DNA from: Tubulanus polymorphus
Lineage: Eukaryota > Nemertea > Palaeonemertea > Tubulaniformes > Tubulanidae
Length of the DNA: 64,000 nucleotides
Reading direction: 5' to 3'
Assembly: GCF_964204645.1 (NCBI RefSeq)
Contig: NC_134026.1
Location: 29,158,650 to 29,222,649 of the forward strand
Below the pieces are notes generated by a model. It saw only the letters and a list, made by a program, of their open reading frames with translations, was not told the DNA's origin and did no database searches. A program made the position numbers and the translations under genes. Shown here piece after piece: positions 1-11,200 of this stretch. Within the stretch, counting starts at the first letter, position 1, and every line of letters starts with the position of its first letter.

Positions 1-1143
1 CTTGGGGGCCTGGTGGGCGAATCAGGTCCCGAGGTTAGTCGTCGGCCCTCCCCAAATGCGGTGGCGTTGGTCACGAGAATAGTCCCTTGGAAACCAAATT
101 TTGGATAGTATAAAAATAAGAGACATAGCTGAACTAGTCGGAGAGCACCTGGGAAACCAAGAGGGGAAGGAACTAGAACCCGAAATTGTAAAAGGTGTCG
201 ATAAATAGGAAAGACGAAAGTAACATAATAAATAGTTGTGAGTATTTATATTCGAAGTATTTGCATCTTAGTCGTTTATTCATTTTTGGTCTCGGGTCAA
301 ATTCAATTTGTGTCGTTGTGCGGAGCTGAGGAAGGATACGCTCTCCCACGATATTTCGGTTCCTTCTTCGGGCCGCATAACACTGTATCTAACTCACCCC
401 TGTACTCAGTTCATCCATTCTTACTGATTATTGAAATTGAGCTATAATTTAAGATAATCATATTCGGATTGTGATAAGTTTTATTATTTCTATCATACTA
501 GATTTCCAATCAAAACATTACAACATGTGTTTAGATTCATCGTAAGCTGAGTGCAGGATAGTTAGATACATCCGGCAAAACCTCCACCAGTTCTAAGCAC
601 AAATACCAGAGTCTAGTTACCCGTGTAAGGCCCAGCGATTTGGATATTTAGATATCTTTTACGGATAGATTTTACAGATAGATTACAATCAGTTACCAGA
701 GTTGAGTGTTAATGTTTAAGAAGAGAAGAAGATATGCATAGGATAGAGCTATTGAGGAACATATAGCATAAAATGAGTCGATATATCATCATATCAAAAT
801 AAACTGATCAAAATTTACTAATCAGAACAAGGTACTTTGTATTTGTATTTACCTAATTGGGAAGGATAATATTTCCAAAAAGTTTTAATACAAAAGTAAA
901 TATACAATATCAAACTCAGTTTTATGTCTGTTCACCCCAACAACAAGCCAAGGTTGCACACGAACTAAAAGCTTCCCACAAACATGAGAAATATTTATAG
1001 AATCTTATAGCAGGTATTGTATAAGCAGCATATCGCTAAGGAGCAGTACAAGAAACTAGCTTCATGGTATATATTATAACGCTATCTGTGCTTAGAGACA
1101 GTAAAAACCTGACCCAGAACAAACTCTGTGTCTCATTACTTAC
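1..1143. other. Left-edge region without a recognised gene
   Basis: This stretch lies downstream of the last TRIC exon I can identify and should contain its intron or final exon, but I found no segment on the minus strand resembling the C-terminal membrane helices of the family. Positions 1-130 are richer in G and C than the rest and could be a fragment of a repeat; nothing in it can be named. The open frame at 238-447 on the plus strand lacks a convincing start context and has no recognisable motif. Confidence 0.4.
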
Positions 1144-2924
1144 AATGAGGGCCGTAAAAATTCGTTATGCTCCTTTATCCATACACCCCGTATTATTCTT
1201 TGGAGCAGCAGTAATTGTCCCGCCCCGGCACCTATTTGTATAGAAAGCATGCAAAAAAGAAGAGCCAGCCATAATAAAAATTAGGTAAGGCACTGAAATC
1301 GCTATTAATATTGTGATTTGAAGATCAGATTTGCGTTGAAAATCACATATAACAGCAAAGAAGATTTTCATACGATTCCAATGAATGAAAAGTAGGATGA
1401 GGCTGGAAGCAGGATAGATTAAAATCAACTTTCAAAACATCTAACGTTACAAAATAATTATTCAGTTTTCTAAAGGAAGGAAACAAGTGACAGAAACCAA
1501 AGATACAAAAATCTATTGTATAACTAACTAAACAATAAGAACTTATAAAGCTTAGATACGTTTGATACAATTATGAAATCTGTTTACATGAAAACAAGAC
1601 ACCATCAGGTATAAATTCCAAGCACCAGTTGAAAGATAGACCCAACCTTAGAATGAATACCGTACTAGCAGTGCAGTTTTCAAAGTCAGATAACTATCCT
1701 CTGGTTAACTAAGTTTAACCAACCTTAGGTAGTACTAAGTGTAACTGACCCCAGATTAAGAAACTATAGGCAGAATACAAAATCTCATAATAATTCAATT
1801 TGCTTTCGATTTTGAATCACATGTGAACCACAATTAATTCTTAAATGACTTATGAAATTTCATCTCGTGATACGGAAGACAATAAAAACGATTTAATTGC
1901 TTACCTTTGACAACACCGATTATTGCGATAATTATGTAAGATCCAGGATAGAGCTTCGAAGCGATGATGATTCCTTCGTAGATTTTCCTCGTTCTTTGAA
2001 TCTCTTTCAGTATGTATATACATATCTTAACCGGTAGGAAGTGTGAAATCTTGTAAGCCAAATCAAACGGAGAATAGTTGATCACGTACCTGCAGCAAAA
2101 TAACACATTACCATCAATTCATTATTAAACCTTTCAATGCGTCTACACCGCAGTGCGGCGTACAAATCGGTGATGGATTTTGCTAGTACACCCCAATGCG
2201 GTATATTGATGTAATCAGTAATTGGTAATTATCTCTGATGAAAAATGGCAGCACCTGTCAAACATAGTGAAATAATAGTAACTAACGATACACCGCACCA
2301 CGATGTAGATGCACTATAGTGGTATTCCTGTTATTAAACACACTAGGGTGGAATTTTTAAAAATTTTCAAATTATCTCCCACACTATAGGGTATTAATTA
2401 GTCACCACTGAAAGGGGTAATGAAAATCGCACGCTAATGATGGTCTGGAGAATGAAGTTAGAAATGTTTACCTGAGTTCGGTGTTTATCAATATTCAATG
2501 TTTCAACTTTAACTCTAATAATCATCAGGATTGCAAAGGACAATTGTAATCCTGCATGTAGGATATGGTCGAGATCTCAAATCAACTACTTAACTAGCTG
2601 AAGAAACATTTCAGCCTTTTTTATTCCGAGTTTTTAATTCTGCGCCTTTCAACAATAGTTAGGGCCTATATCATTCATCAATTTATTGGTACAGGCCCTA
2701 CTACTGGAGTAAAAATGTTGATTATAGAAACTGACTCCAACCTAAACTTACCATACTATACTGGCTACCAAAATTGCGTGGTGGTTCTTGAATGGTGTAA
2801 GTATCGGCTCACCCAACAGGAAATTTGCTAAAATACTGCCTCCAAAACATAGTAACATGCTAGAAATCCAGCACGCCAAGGGATGCTTCCGCGAAAATAT
2901 GGAGGATCCTGCAAACAAATATCA

Positions 2925-2970
<46 letters not shown>

Positions 2971-3785
2971 GTCAATAGAAGTTAAAGTAGACTAATTAGT
3001 CTGGTGCTCATGTACTAGCCTCTGCGTACTGAAGTGTTTATACCTTAGCCTTTACCCCTGGCTTAATCCGGTGTTGTATGATTACTGTTACTGTAGGGGA
3101 ACATTTTGTCTGGTGGTATTCAGACTGCTAACCTCAATACATCCCTGTTGCCTAGTGCCCTTTCTTGTTAATATATGAGATTGCAATGTCAAACCATTTG
3201 TTTGGTAGAGGAAGTTTATTTTGTCCTAATGTCGAGAGCCCGAGGGGGAAACTTACCAGAACTAGAATTTGTAGAAGGCTGGTTGTCATCTCTGACAATC
3301 AAACACATCAACGCATAATGCGTTATATCAAAATATGGATACATTTTCAACTTCGTCACATATGTGGCGACATCCATAAATGTTTGAGGATCCATTATGA
3401 AGATTAGGCGGGTCTTAGAAGGCAATAAGCGACAAGAAACTGACGTGTACCAGAATTTTTGTCGAGCTGTCAAACAATCTACCCGGCTGGTGCTGCCCTC
3501 TATAAACAGGGTGGTCCGAAACCAAACTGTTCAAGGCGAATAAAACCAAGCGTTCCGTGTCACTGGTTCCATTCACAGTCCAATACTAACTGCTATTCGT
3601 CAGTTTCTTTTTAAAATCGTACAATTGTAAACACATTTGATGTTTTGCAATAAAAACTTACCAGTTTGTGGACTGTCTTCTCTAACCATTAGACTCATCA
3701 GAATAAAGTTAGCTATGTCGAAATAGGGCCACATTTTTAACTTTGTTAAAGTTGTGGCAATATCCATAAACGTTTGGGGATCCAT
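1144..3785 (-). CDS. TMEM38: Trimeric intracellular cation (TRIC) channel, TMEM38 family, partial, two alternative first exons
   Basis: TRIC channels are homotrimeric potassium channels of the ER/SR membrane that provide counter-ion current during calcium release. Exons read on the minus strand: first exon b 3662-3785, first exon a 3257-3395, then 2752-2908, 1905-2089 and 1144-1231. Both first exons begin MDPQTFMD and end in phase 1, so either can join the exon at 2908. Family signatures are clear: the first helix contains PYFDI (vertebrate FPFFDIAHY), the second exon has LLCFGGSILANFLLGEP followed by ILVASIVWYVINYSPFDL, matching the GGG-containing helix and the IWY...P.DL segment of TMEM38A/B. 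The third ends in a helix leading to KGAGAGQLL, like the GAGGT motif. The chain stops at 1144 in phase 2. The remaining helices and the charged C-terminus are either left of the window or in an exon I could not find. The gene is head-to-head with ATAD2. Identification of the family is firm; A-type versus B-type cannot be decided. Confidence 0.85.
2129..2416. mobile_element. piggyBac-like MITE, copy 1 (in TRIC intron)
   Basis: A 288-bp non-coding element in the intron between TRIC exons 2752-2908 and 1905-2089. The left end follows TTAA (2125-2128) and starts ACCTTTCAATGCG; the right end is CACTGAAAGGGG followed by GTAA, a decayed TTAA. The ends form a short terminal inverted repeat of the CCCTTTCAGTG type. 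A near-identical, same-orientation copy lies at 23353-23642 with intact TTAA on both sides. The TTAA target and CCCTTT-like ends are typical of the piggyBac superfamily. No transposase is present. Confidence 0.8.
2929..2975. repeat. (AATC)n microsatellite
   Basis: About ten tandem copies of the tetranucleotide AATC with one A-to-G change near the right end, lying just upstream of the second TRIC exon (minus strand). It may sit close to the splice acceptor's polypyrimidine region but does not overlap the AG at 2909-2910. Confidence 0.9.
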
Positions 3786-5245
3786 CCTGAGATTGTTTTG
3801 AGTTTATTCGAACGAAAACAAGAAGATCAGAACAAAAACAACCAGTACGATCCTCCTCCCTTGGCGTACAGTACGTGTAGAGACAGTAACAGCTGGTTTT
3901 CATACTGCCATCTACTGTTCTATACACTAACTGCTCAGTGCTCTAGATTTTAATAAATGCGATTCTGCCTATTGAAAACTGGTTTCCTGTGAAAAAGTTG
4001 TAACTTTTCTATATTTTTCCGCAATGCTAATTTAATTTTGCATGTCATTTAAATCTTGCTCTTCCGGCCGGTGGTGCTTTCATCAGTTCATGCCAGGTCT
4101 CGAACAACGCCGCCGAAGAAATCGTCAGTGTCCGTCAAAAAAAAAACTGAAACACCTGTGATAATCATCTGTTTTTAACTGTTTTTATAATTGACCCCCA
4201 AATACCCACAATATCAAAAATAATGTTTAGAAATAAATAAGTAAAATACAAAACGGTCAGAGAAAATAGAACTATTCGAGAGCTACAGTCCAGTAAATAG
4301 TTGTTGCCCGGTGCAAGGGCTCCTTGGGGGTCTAATTGACGCCCAAAGACCCAAAAATATCAAAAATGTTTGGAAATTAATAAGTAAAATACAAAACGGT
4401 CAAAGTCTCTGAAACTTTCAGAGAAGATAGACCTAAACAAGAGCTACAACCCAGTATATAGTTGTTGCCTGGTGCAATGGCTCCTTGGGGGTCTAATTGA
4501 CGCCCAAAGACCCCAAAATATCAAAAATAATGTTTGAAAATTAATAAGTAAAATACAAAACGGTCAAAGTCTCTGAAACTTTCAGAGAAGATAGAACTAT
4601 TCGAGAACTACAGTCCAGTATATAGTTGTTGCCCGGTGCAAGGGCTCCTTGGGGGTCTAATCAGTCGACTCGGAGCATAGAACTATAACGTCTCGGAGCG
4701 ACTGGGTCCCGGGCGACCGAGTCCCCTGTCCAGAGAAACCGTTCTGAACTCACTCACGTTTGAGTTAGTCCTCATCGGAAGCACGCCAGGTCTGACCATG
4801 GATGTTTCTACGTCCATCGGGTCCCATCGACGATTTTACCACGATTGAAGAGCCGGCCGCCGCGGGCGCACCCGCGTGCCCCAGACAACCCCGGACACGG
4901 CATCATACCGGACTTAATTCCGATGCCCGCTTTGAAAGCTAACCGTGGCAAGCGAGTGTTTGCAGCCGTCCTTCAATTTTCCCGCGCTACTCTCGCCAGC
5001 GTATTAATACAATCAATACTATTCACGATAGCATCGATCGAATCAAAAAACCCTTTTTTTCTGAAACAAATAAATTATATTGAAACTTGCCTGACTTTTG
5101 AGTTAATTGCCTTCATTTATGACACTGAAACTCTGGCTTCTTAAAAGACATATTTTTGACGCGGTATGGGTCCCTGTGAATGTTGTTGGGCTACAATGGT
5201 GGTAAAGTGAAAAATATTTCGAAATTGGGAAAAATTGGCGTCCAA
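3786..5245. promoter_or_regulatory. Divergent intergenic region between TRIC gene and ATAD2
   Basis: Start codons of the TRIC gene (3785, minus) and ATAD2 (5246, plus) face away from each other, 1.46 kb apart. The interval holds a three-unit tandem array (4193-4661) and a GC- and CpG-rich stretch at about 4660-5000, which is the best candidate for the ATAD2 promoter or 5' UTR because its composition differs from the AT-rich surroundings. No TATA box could be assigned with confidence. The 99-codon open frame at 4845-5144 is probably an effect of this GC-rich composition. Confidence 0.45.
4193..4661. repeat. Tandem array, three units of about 160 bp
   Basis: Three head-to-tail units starting near 4193, 4338 and 4499. 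Each contains the blocks AAATACAAAACGGTCA, GAGCTACA(G/A)(T/C)CCAGTA and GGCTCCTTGGGGGTCTAAT. The first unit lacks the internal segment GTCTCTGAAACTTTCAG present in the other two, so the array has already diverged by an internal deletion or insertion. Confidence 0.85.
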
Positions 5246-8200
5246 ATGGTGCGAACAAGGCATAGTGGGGACTTCAATAACGACGATTATGAAGAGCATG
5301 GGCAGTTCGTATCATTAAATCGAGTGAGACGAACAAAAGACGTCCCTGTTGTGAGTATTAGCAGAATTTTTATAGCAGAATTTGACAATGTCGACCGAGC
5401 GAGTGTCTCATATTGACATATAATTGTGACAATAGTCTGCTTATATACAAATAAATCATTAGTCAACACAATTAGGTTTGATTGAATTTCTATGTTTAGG
5501 ATTCTGAATCTGAATCAGATGATGAAGTAAAAGTGCGGCGATTTAAACCTCAACGTAAGGTGACGACGGCTTCAACTTCTAGAGGTCGATCTTTAAGCTC
5601 ATTCACCACAAGACGAGGAGATAGAGATGATATCAGTAGAGGGTACGTCTCAACTGAGAGGATGATTAGAAATTCTGACTGCAGCCAGATTTATGTTTAA
5701 TTATTGGCCTGAATTTTACTCTTTCCAACTTCATTTAATAGTTAAATGCATTTGTTTAAATTTGTAGGAATTCGCAATCAAGAAATGGTAATTATAATTT
5801 ATACATTACAATTAAACCGCAGGGACAGGGTGGTGCCACTTACCTGGAATCAGGGAAAACTTTCTATCTTTAATAAAGTTAGGTAATTTTGCATAAAAGT
5901 TAAAAATTAGGGTTAGCTCAGGGAAATTTGTAATTTGTTGAGATTGCTATTGAGCACGCGGGTAAAATCAAACAGTTTATGTCTTACGTAGTTGTCTGCG
6001 TTAATAGATTGGATTCTTAGCAGATCGAGTCCAGGAAAAAGAACGTACATGTCAGGGAATAGTTGGGGAAAACTTAAGTAGCCACCCTATAACTTTTTAC
6101 ATAGTCATTCTTATGACTTGATTTTGTAATTCAGTCGACGTCAGACGACGAAGGAACTCTCTCGATGTCATGAATGGTTATGATGAAGGAGAAGGAGACG
6201 TTAGACGAAGTTCTAGACATCGTAAACTCGTTTACGACACGTTTAATGAGAAGGATTTAGAGAACTGCATCCCGTTACATCAAGTAGAAAACGGTCCATC
6301 GATCAATAATGTAAATGATGATGAGGACGCTGAAGATGAGAATGAAACGTCTCCTGAGGTTCCAGATTTAGGTCGAAGTTTACGAAAACGTGCGAGAGAA
6401 GTTGAGCCTATAGATGAGGTAAGTGAGGTTTGAGGAGCTCCAACGGTGGTAATCGAGTTGTCCACTTATTATAGCAAGTGAGGATCTGCCAGGTTTCACT
6501 TGTTGTTACTCGGTTTGCCGGGTTCAAAAGGTACCAGCAGCACACACCAGATGGTGACAATGCACCGGCTATTCGTATTGGAAAATAGTTCAGATATTGA
6601 TAATGAACTTATTTCGAAAGATATTTATTTCACTCAGACCATAAGATAGAGGTAAAATTGAATAAAAAATATGAAATGTACAAAGTATAACAGAATTATA
6701 TTTACAAATATACACACAGACAAAGCAAAGCTTAAGATTTGTCTGTCCCAACTATTTACAGCCAAAGCTAATACAAAAATTTGGACCGAGTGCTTATCAC
6801 GCCATTTGGCGAGATAGTTGGTAATGCGCTTCCCCTTGGAAGTCTATTCCCACTGGGAAATTGACATCAATGTTGTTTATATTAGGATGGATTAGACATG
6901 TACACTAGAGTGAAGAGACCTCGTTATAAAATCAAACGTGACATGTACGGAATGCCTATCCATGGTGATGATGACAATGTTCAAAGAGTGATGAGAAGAA
7001 AATTATCGAGAGAACAAGAAGAGGAAAATGATGATGACGATGATAACGGAGAAGATGATGAGGATGAAGAAAATGATAATGATTTAGAAGGTTAGTTGTT
7101 TTATTTAGGTTGAGGTCACAATGGATAGTGCAATCCATTGAAGGAAGATTTATGATTGTTGTTTGAAATATGTTTTTTAAAGATGATGATGATGATGATG
7201 ATGAAGGAGATGATGATGATGATGATGATGAAGGTGAAGAGGATGAAGGACAAGATCACACCAATAGACGGAAGCAATATTTCCTCAGGGAACACAAACC
7301 TAAAACGCAACCATTCGTCGCAGCTCCGGGTAAACAAGAAATAGTGATTTTTCTTGAATTATGATTTTAAATCAGGTTTTTGTATTTATTTATGTTTGCT
7401 TACTGCATTATTTTCAGCAATTACAAAACGTCCAAAACCTCCGATGTTATCAACACACCGATCACCGGCACGAAGGACCCATGATTTCAATACTTCATAT
7501 CGATCTCCGGCGAGACAAACAAGGTTTGAAATTCGATATTTAACAACATCAGTTCATCATCTACATGGCCCCTACGGCTCCCCAATTCCTTAAAACTCCT
7601 TCAAAATGGGAAAATGCTTTTAAAAGTGCTTGAAACTCCTTTTACTTGAACGAAGTGCCCAATACGCCCTCAATTTTGAGAAATGGGCGAGTAAAAATGT
7701 TTGTAGTTGTACAGTAGACCCCCTCTAAATCGATACAGTTGGAACCTGGATTTCTTTCACCCGATTTGGTTGTTACCAAATTACAAACCAAGTTTAGTTC
7801 GCGTAAAGGATGAAAATTTGCTTTGCCCCTTGAAATTTTAAAACTCGTTATATTCAGGAATGACTGATCCGTTGGGACCCTGATCTAGAAATGTTGAATT
7901 ATTATCATTGTAGACGTCGAACTGCATTTCACGGTAGTAGTTCTACATCGAGTAGTAGTAGCAGCGATAGCAGCGAGGATGAAAGACGTTTTCAGCGACG
8001 GAAAGCTAAAAGTATGTCGAAATCTAGGAATCGTTGTTTGCCGATGAATTTGAATAAAGAGGATGTAAGCAGTGGAGTTTTACACGACCGATTGAAAGTA
8101 GGAGCTAGTTTAGCTGATGTTGATCCTATGAGTATTGATAGATCAGTAAGTTTACATCAGAAGTCTACTCATCGATTTGCTCTCCTATTTTGTTATATTG

Positions 8201-11200
8201 AGGAACGTGTTTCGATAAGTGCTGATTATTTTCAGGTGACATTTCAATCCGTTGGTGGTTTACGCAAACACATTCGAGCTCTCAAAGAAATGATCGTTTT
8301 TCCCTTGCTTTATCCGGAAGTTTTTGATCGTTTTAAAATCACACCACCGCGAGGAGTTTTATTTTATGGGCCTCCTGGTGAGTGAATGAAGCAACAGGGT
8401 CCCTACGACTCTTGATTCCTTAATCTTTCTGAACAGAAAATGGTTTTACAATGGTTTTAAGTTAAACAGACGTTCTACTAGGCCTAAATCGGTACAGTTA
8501 GGACCAGGATCTTTTTGTTACCCTATTAGGCAGTTACCAAATAAGAAACTGAGTTTTGTGTGACAAGGACAACAATTTGGCTTGCTAATAAAACCACTGG
8601 TTTACCGAGATAAACAGTACCGATTTAGGAAGGTTCTACCTTATTGGGATAAGCGATGTAAATGCTTACTAGAAAAATGAAATTTTCTCATTTTAAACTC
8701 CTTCTATTCAGGAATGACTGATCAATGAGACTTCGAACAATGATTCAATTTCCTTTGTATTGTTTGTTTTAGGAACTGGTAAAACTCTAGTAGCTCGAGC
8801 TTTAGCTAATGAATGCAGCACGGGTGAAAAAAGAGTCGCTTTCTTTATGCGTAAAGGTGCTGATTGTTTGAGTAAATGGGTCGGAGAATCTGAACGTCAA
8901 CTTAGATTGCTGTTTGATCAGGTAGATTCTTGAATCATTGACAACTAAAAATTTAAGAGATTATTCAAATGCCCTCAAATCTCAACATCTGCGGAATTGA
9001 ATTTTTGGAATATGTGTTTCTCTATTTGAAGGCGTATCAAGTTCGTCCGTCTATAATATTCTTCGATGAAATAGATGGTCTAGCACCGGTGCGTTCCAGT
9101 AGACAAGATCAGATACACAGTTCTATAGTGTCAACTTTATTAGCGTTAATGGATGGATTGGATAGTCGCGGTGAAATAGTCGTAATCGGTGCTACTAATC
9201 GTCTGGATTCAATCGATCCTGCTTTACGTCGACCCGGTCGATTCGATAGAGAATTCTTATTCGGTTTACCATCGGCTACAGTAAGTACCGGTACACTACC
9301 TCGGAGGAGCACTCTTACCTCGGAGGAGCACTCTTTCCCCGGAGGAGCACTCTTACCTACCTCGGAGGAGCACTCTTTCCCCGGAGGAGAACTCTTACCT
9401 CGGAGGAGCACTCCGAATTTTGCATTACCAGCATTTAATCATTTCGCTACAGGAATTTTCAATGTTATTTCAGATGATCAGAGATCACAGAGTTTTGATC
9501 TAATTTTATTGTATTTGTTTCAGGCGAGAGCTGATATATTACGTATTCACACTAATAAATGGGAACCGAAATTAGTCGACCCATTCATTCAAGAAGTTGC
9601 CAGACAGACTGTTGGTAAGTTTAATCTAGGACAATCTTTACTGCTATTTCTAGAAATTTCTTAGTTCGTAATTTGATGAAATGTTTTCCTGGTTTGTAGG
9701 ATATTGTGGTGCTGATATAAAAGCTCTTTGTACCGAGGCAGCATTGTGCGCTTTGAGACGTCGTTATCCGCAAATATATACCTCATCAGACAAACTACAA
9801 CTAGACGTCTCTTCCATCCAGATCTCGGCGTCAGATTTTCAATACGGGATGCAATCTATAGTTCCTACGGCACAACGTTCTGTAGCTTCCCCAGGTCGCT
9901 CATTATCACCAGCGTTACAAACACTTTTACATAGGTCACTCCTCAAAACACTGAAAGTATTACAAAAGATTTTCCCTGCAGCGTTGGCCCAACTTTCCAG
10001 TCTTATAATGGAAAAAGGTAAGCAGTGTTCGTGGTAATGGTTGAGTTTATAGCAGTCCCAGCAAGTCGTGGACTTGAAAATGTCACAAATCGCAAGCCAG
10101 AGAAAGTCATAGTTAAGTTAAATGACTTGAAAAAGTCATGGAATTTAGTTTCCTAAGTTGTGTCAATCATCACTTCAAACGATGAACCAATTACAAACAG
10201 CGTAGGCTTATGTTCTCTTTGCATCCATTGAAATGGTTTATTTATTCAGCTATAACGGGTGAAGATGATAGCGTTTTATCGATGGATGAATTCTACAGCG
10301 ATGAAGATGAAGATGAACCAGCAATTACTGAAAACCCCAAAAACGATCTACCTCATAAAAACTTCATGTCTCATTTCGGGTAATTATTGTAGAAATATCA
10401 CGGTGAAATAGTCGATAATTTGGTTTTACCGTAAATTAGTTTCAGTCGGAATTTTGTGTTCTGTTTTACAGACGTTCTTATAAACAACCAATAACTCATC
10501 GACCTCGTCTACTGATCACCGGTACCGACGGTCAAGGTCACACATCTCATCTAGCTCCTGCTATTCTGCATCAATTAGAGAAGCTACCGGTACATGTTTT
10601 AGATCTTCCAGCATTGTACGCAGTGGCTGCCAAGACACCAGAAGAATCTGTTGCTCAGGTCAGTCATCATCGGTCTGACATTGTTTCCACTTTGTATATA
10701 TATATATATATTTGATGACATTTTATTTAAAATCATATTTGTAAATTTGTAGATTTTTTTGGAGGCTAAACGCACAAGTCCATGCATAATGTACATTCCT
10801 CATATATGTCAATGGTGGGATGTAGTATCGGATACTCTCAGGGCAACGTTCTTATGTTTATTACGCAGTTTACAACCAACTACACCTCTACTGTTACTAG
10901 CTACTAGTAATGAACCTCATGAAACTATGGATGAAATGGTTAGTTAGTCTTATGATATATTATTTTGCGCTTAGTGCGTTCTACCATTTTCCAGTGCTAT
11001 CATATTCTAGGAATTTCATTTTTGGCATATTTCAGGCCTTATATATTTTCAGAGCTAGCATTTTCAGCATTATATTCTACTGTTCATATCGATTCGACAT
11101 GATACCGGTATATACGATTTTTAACTGCTATAATTCTAGTTAAAATCTCTGTTCTGTCCATTGGGAAAAGAAGTAGTGGTAATGGACAACCCGTATGATG

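Noticed and set aside
1-130. Retrotransposon remnant at the left edge
   Set aside because: The base composition is unlike the flank, but no reverse transcriptase, integrase or terminal repeat motif could be read in any frame.
1165-1428. Open frame with a transmembrane-like stretch (SDLQITILIAISVPYLIFI) that looks like the last TRIC helix
   Set aside because: It lies between exons 1905-2089 and 1144-1231, i.e. before the GAGAG exon in transcript order, has no acceptor/donor pair, and the exon chain closes without it in correct phase.
4845-5144. 99-codon open frame on the plus strand upstream of ATAD2
   Set aside because: It sits in a GC-rich promoter-like stretch, its Pro/Arg-rich sequence has no family features, and it is followed by AT-rich sequence; most likely a composition effect or a 5' UTR open frame.
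7116-7344. Poly-Ile, poly-Met and poly-Asp open frames
   Set aside because: These are the different frames and strands of the (GAT)n microsatellite; only the Asp frame fits the ATAD2 exon.
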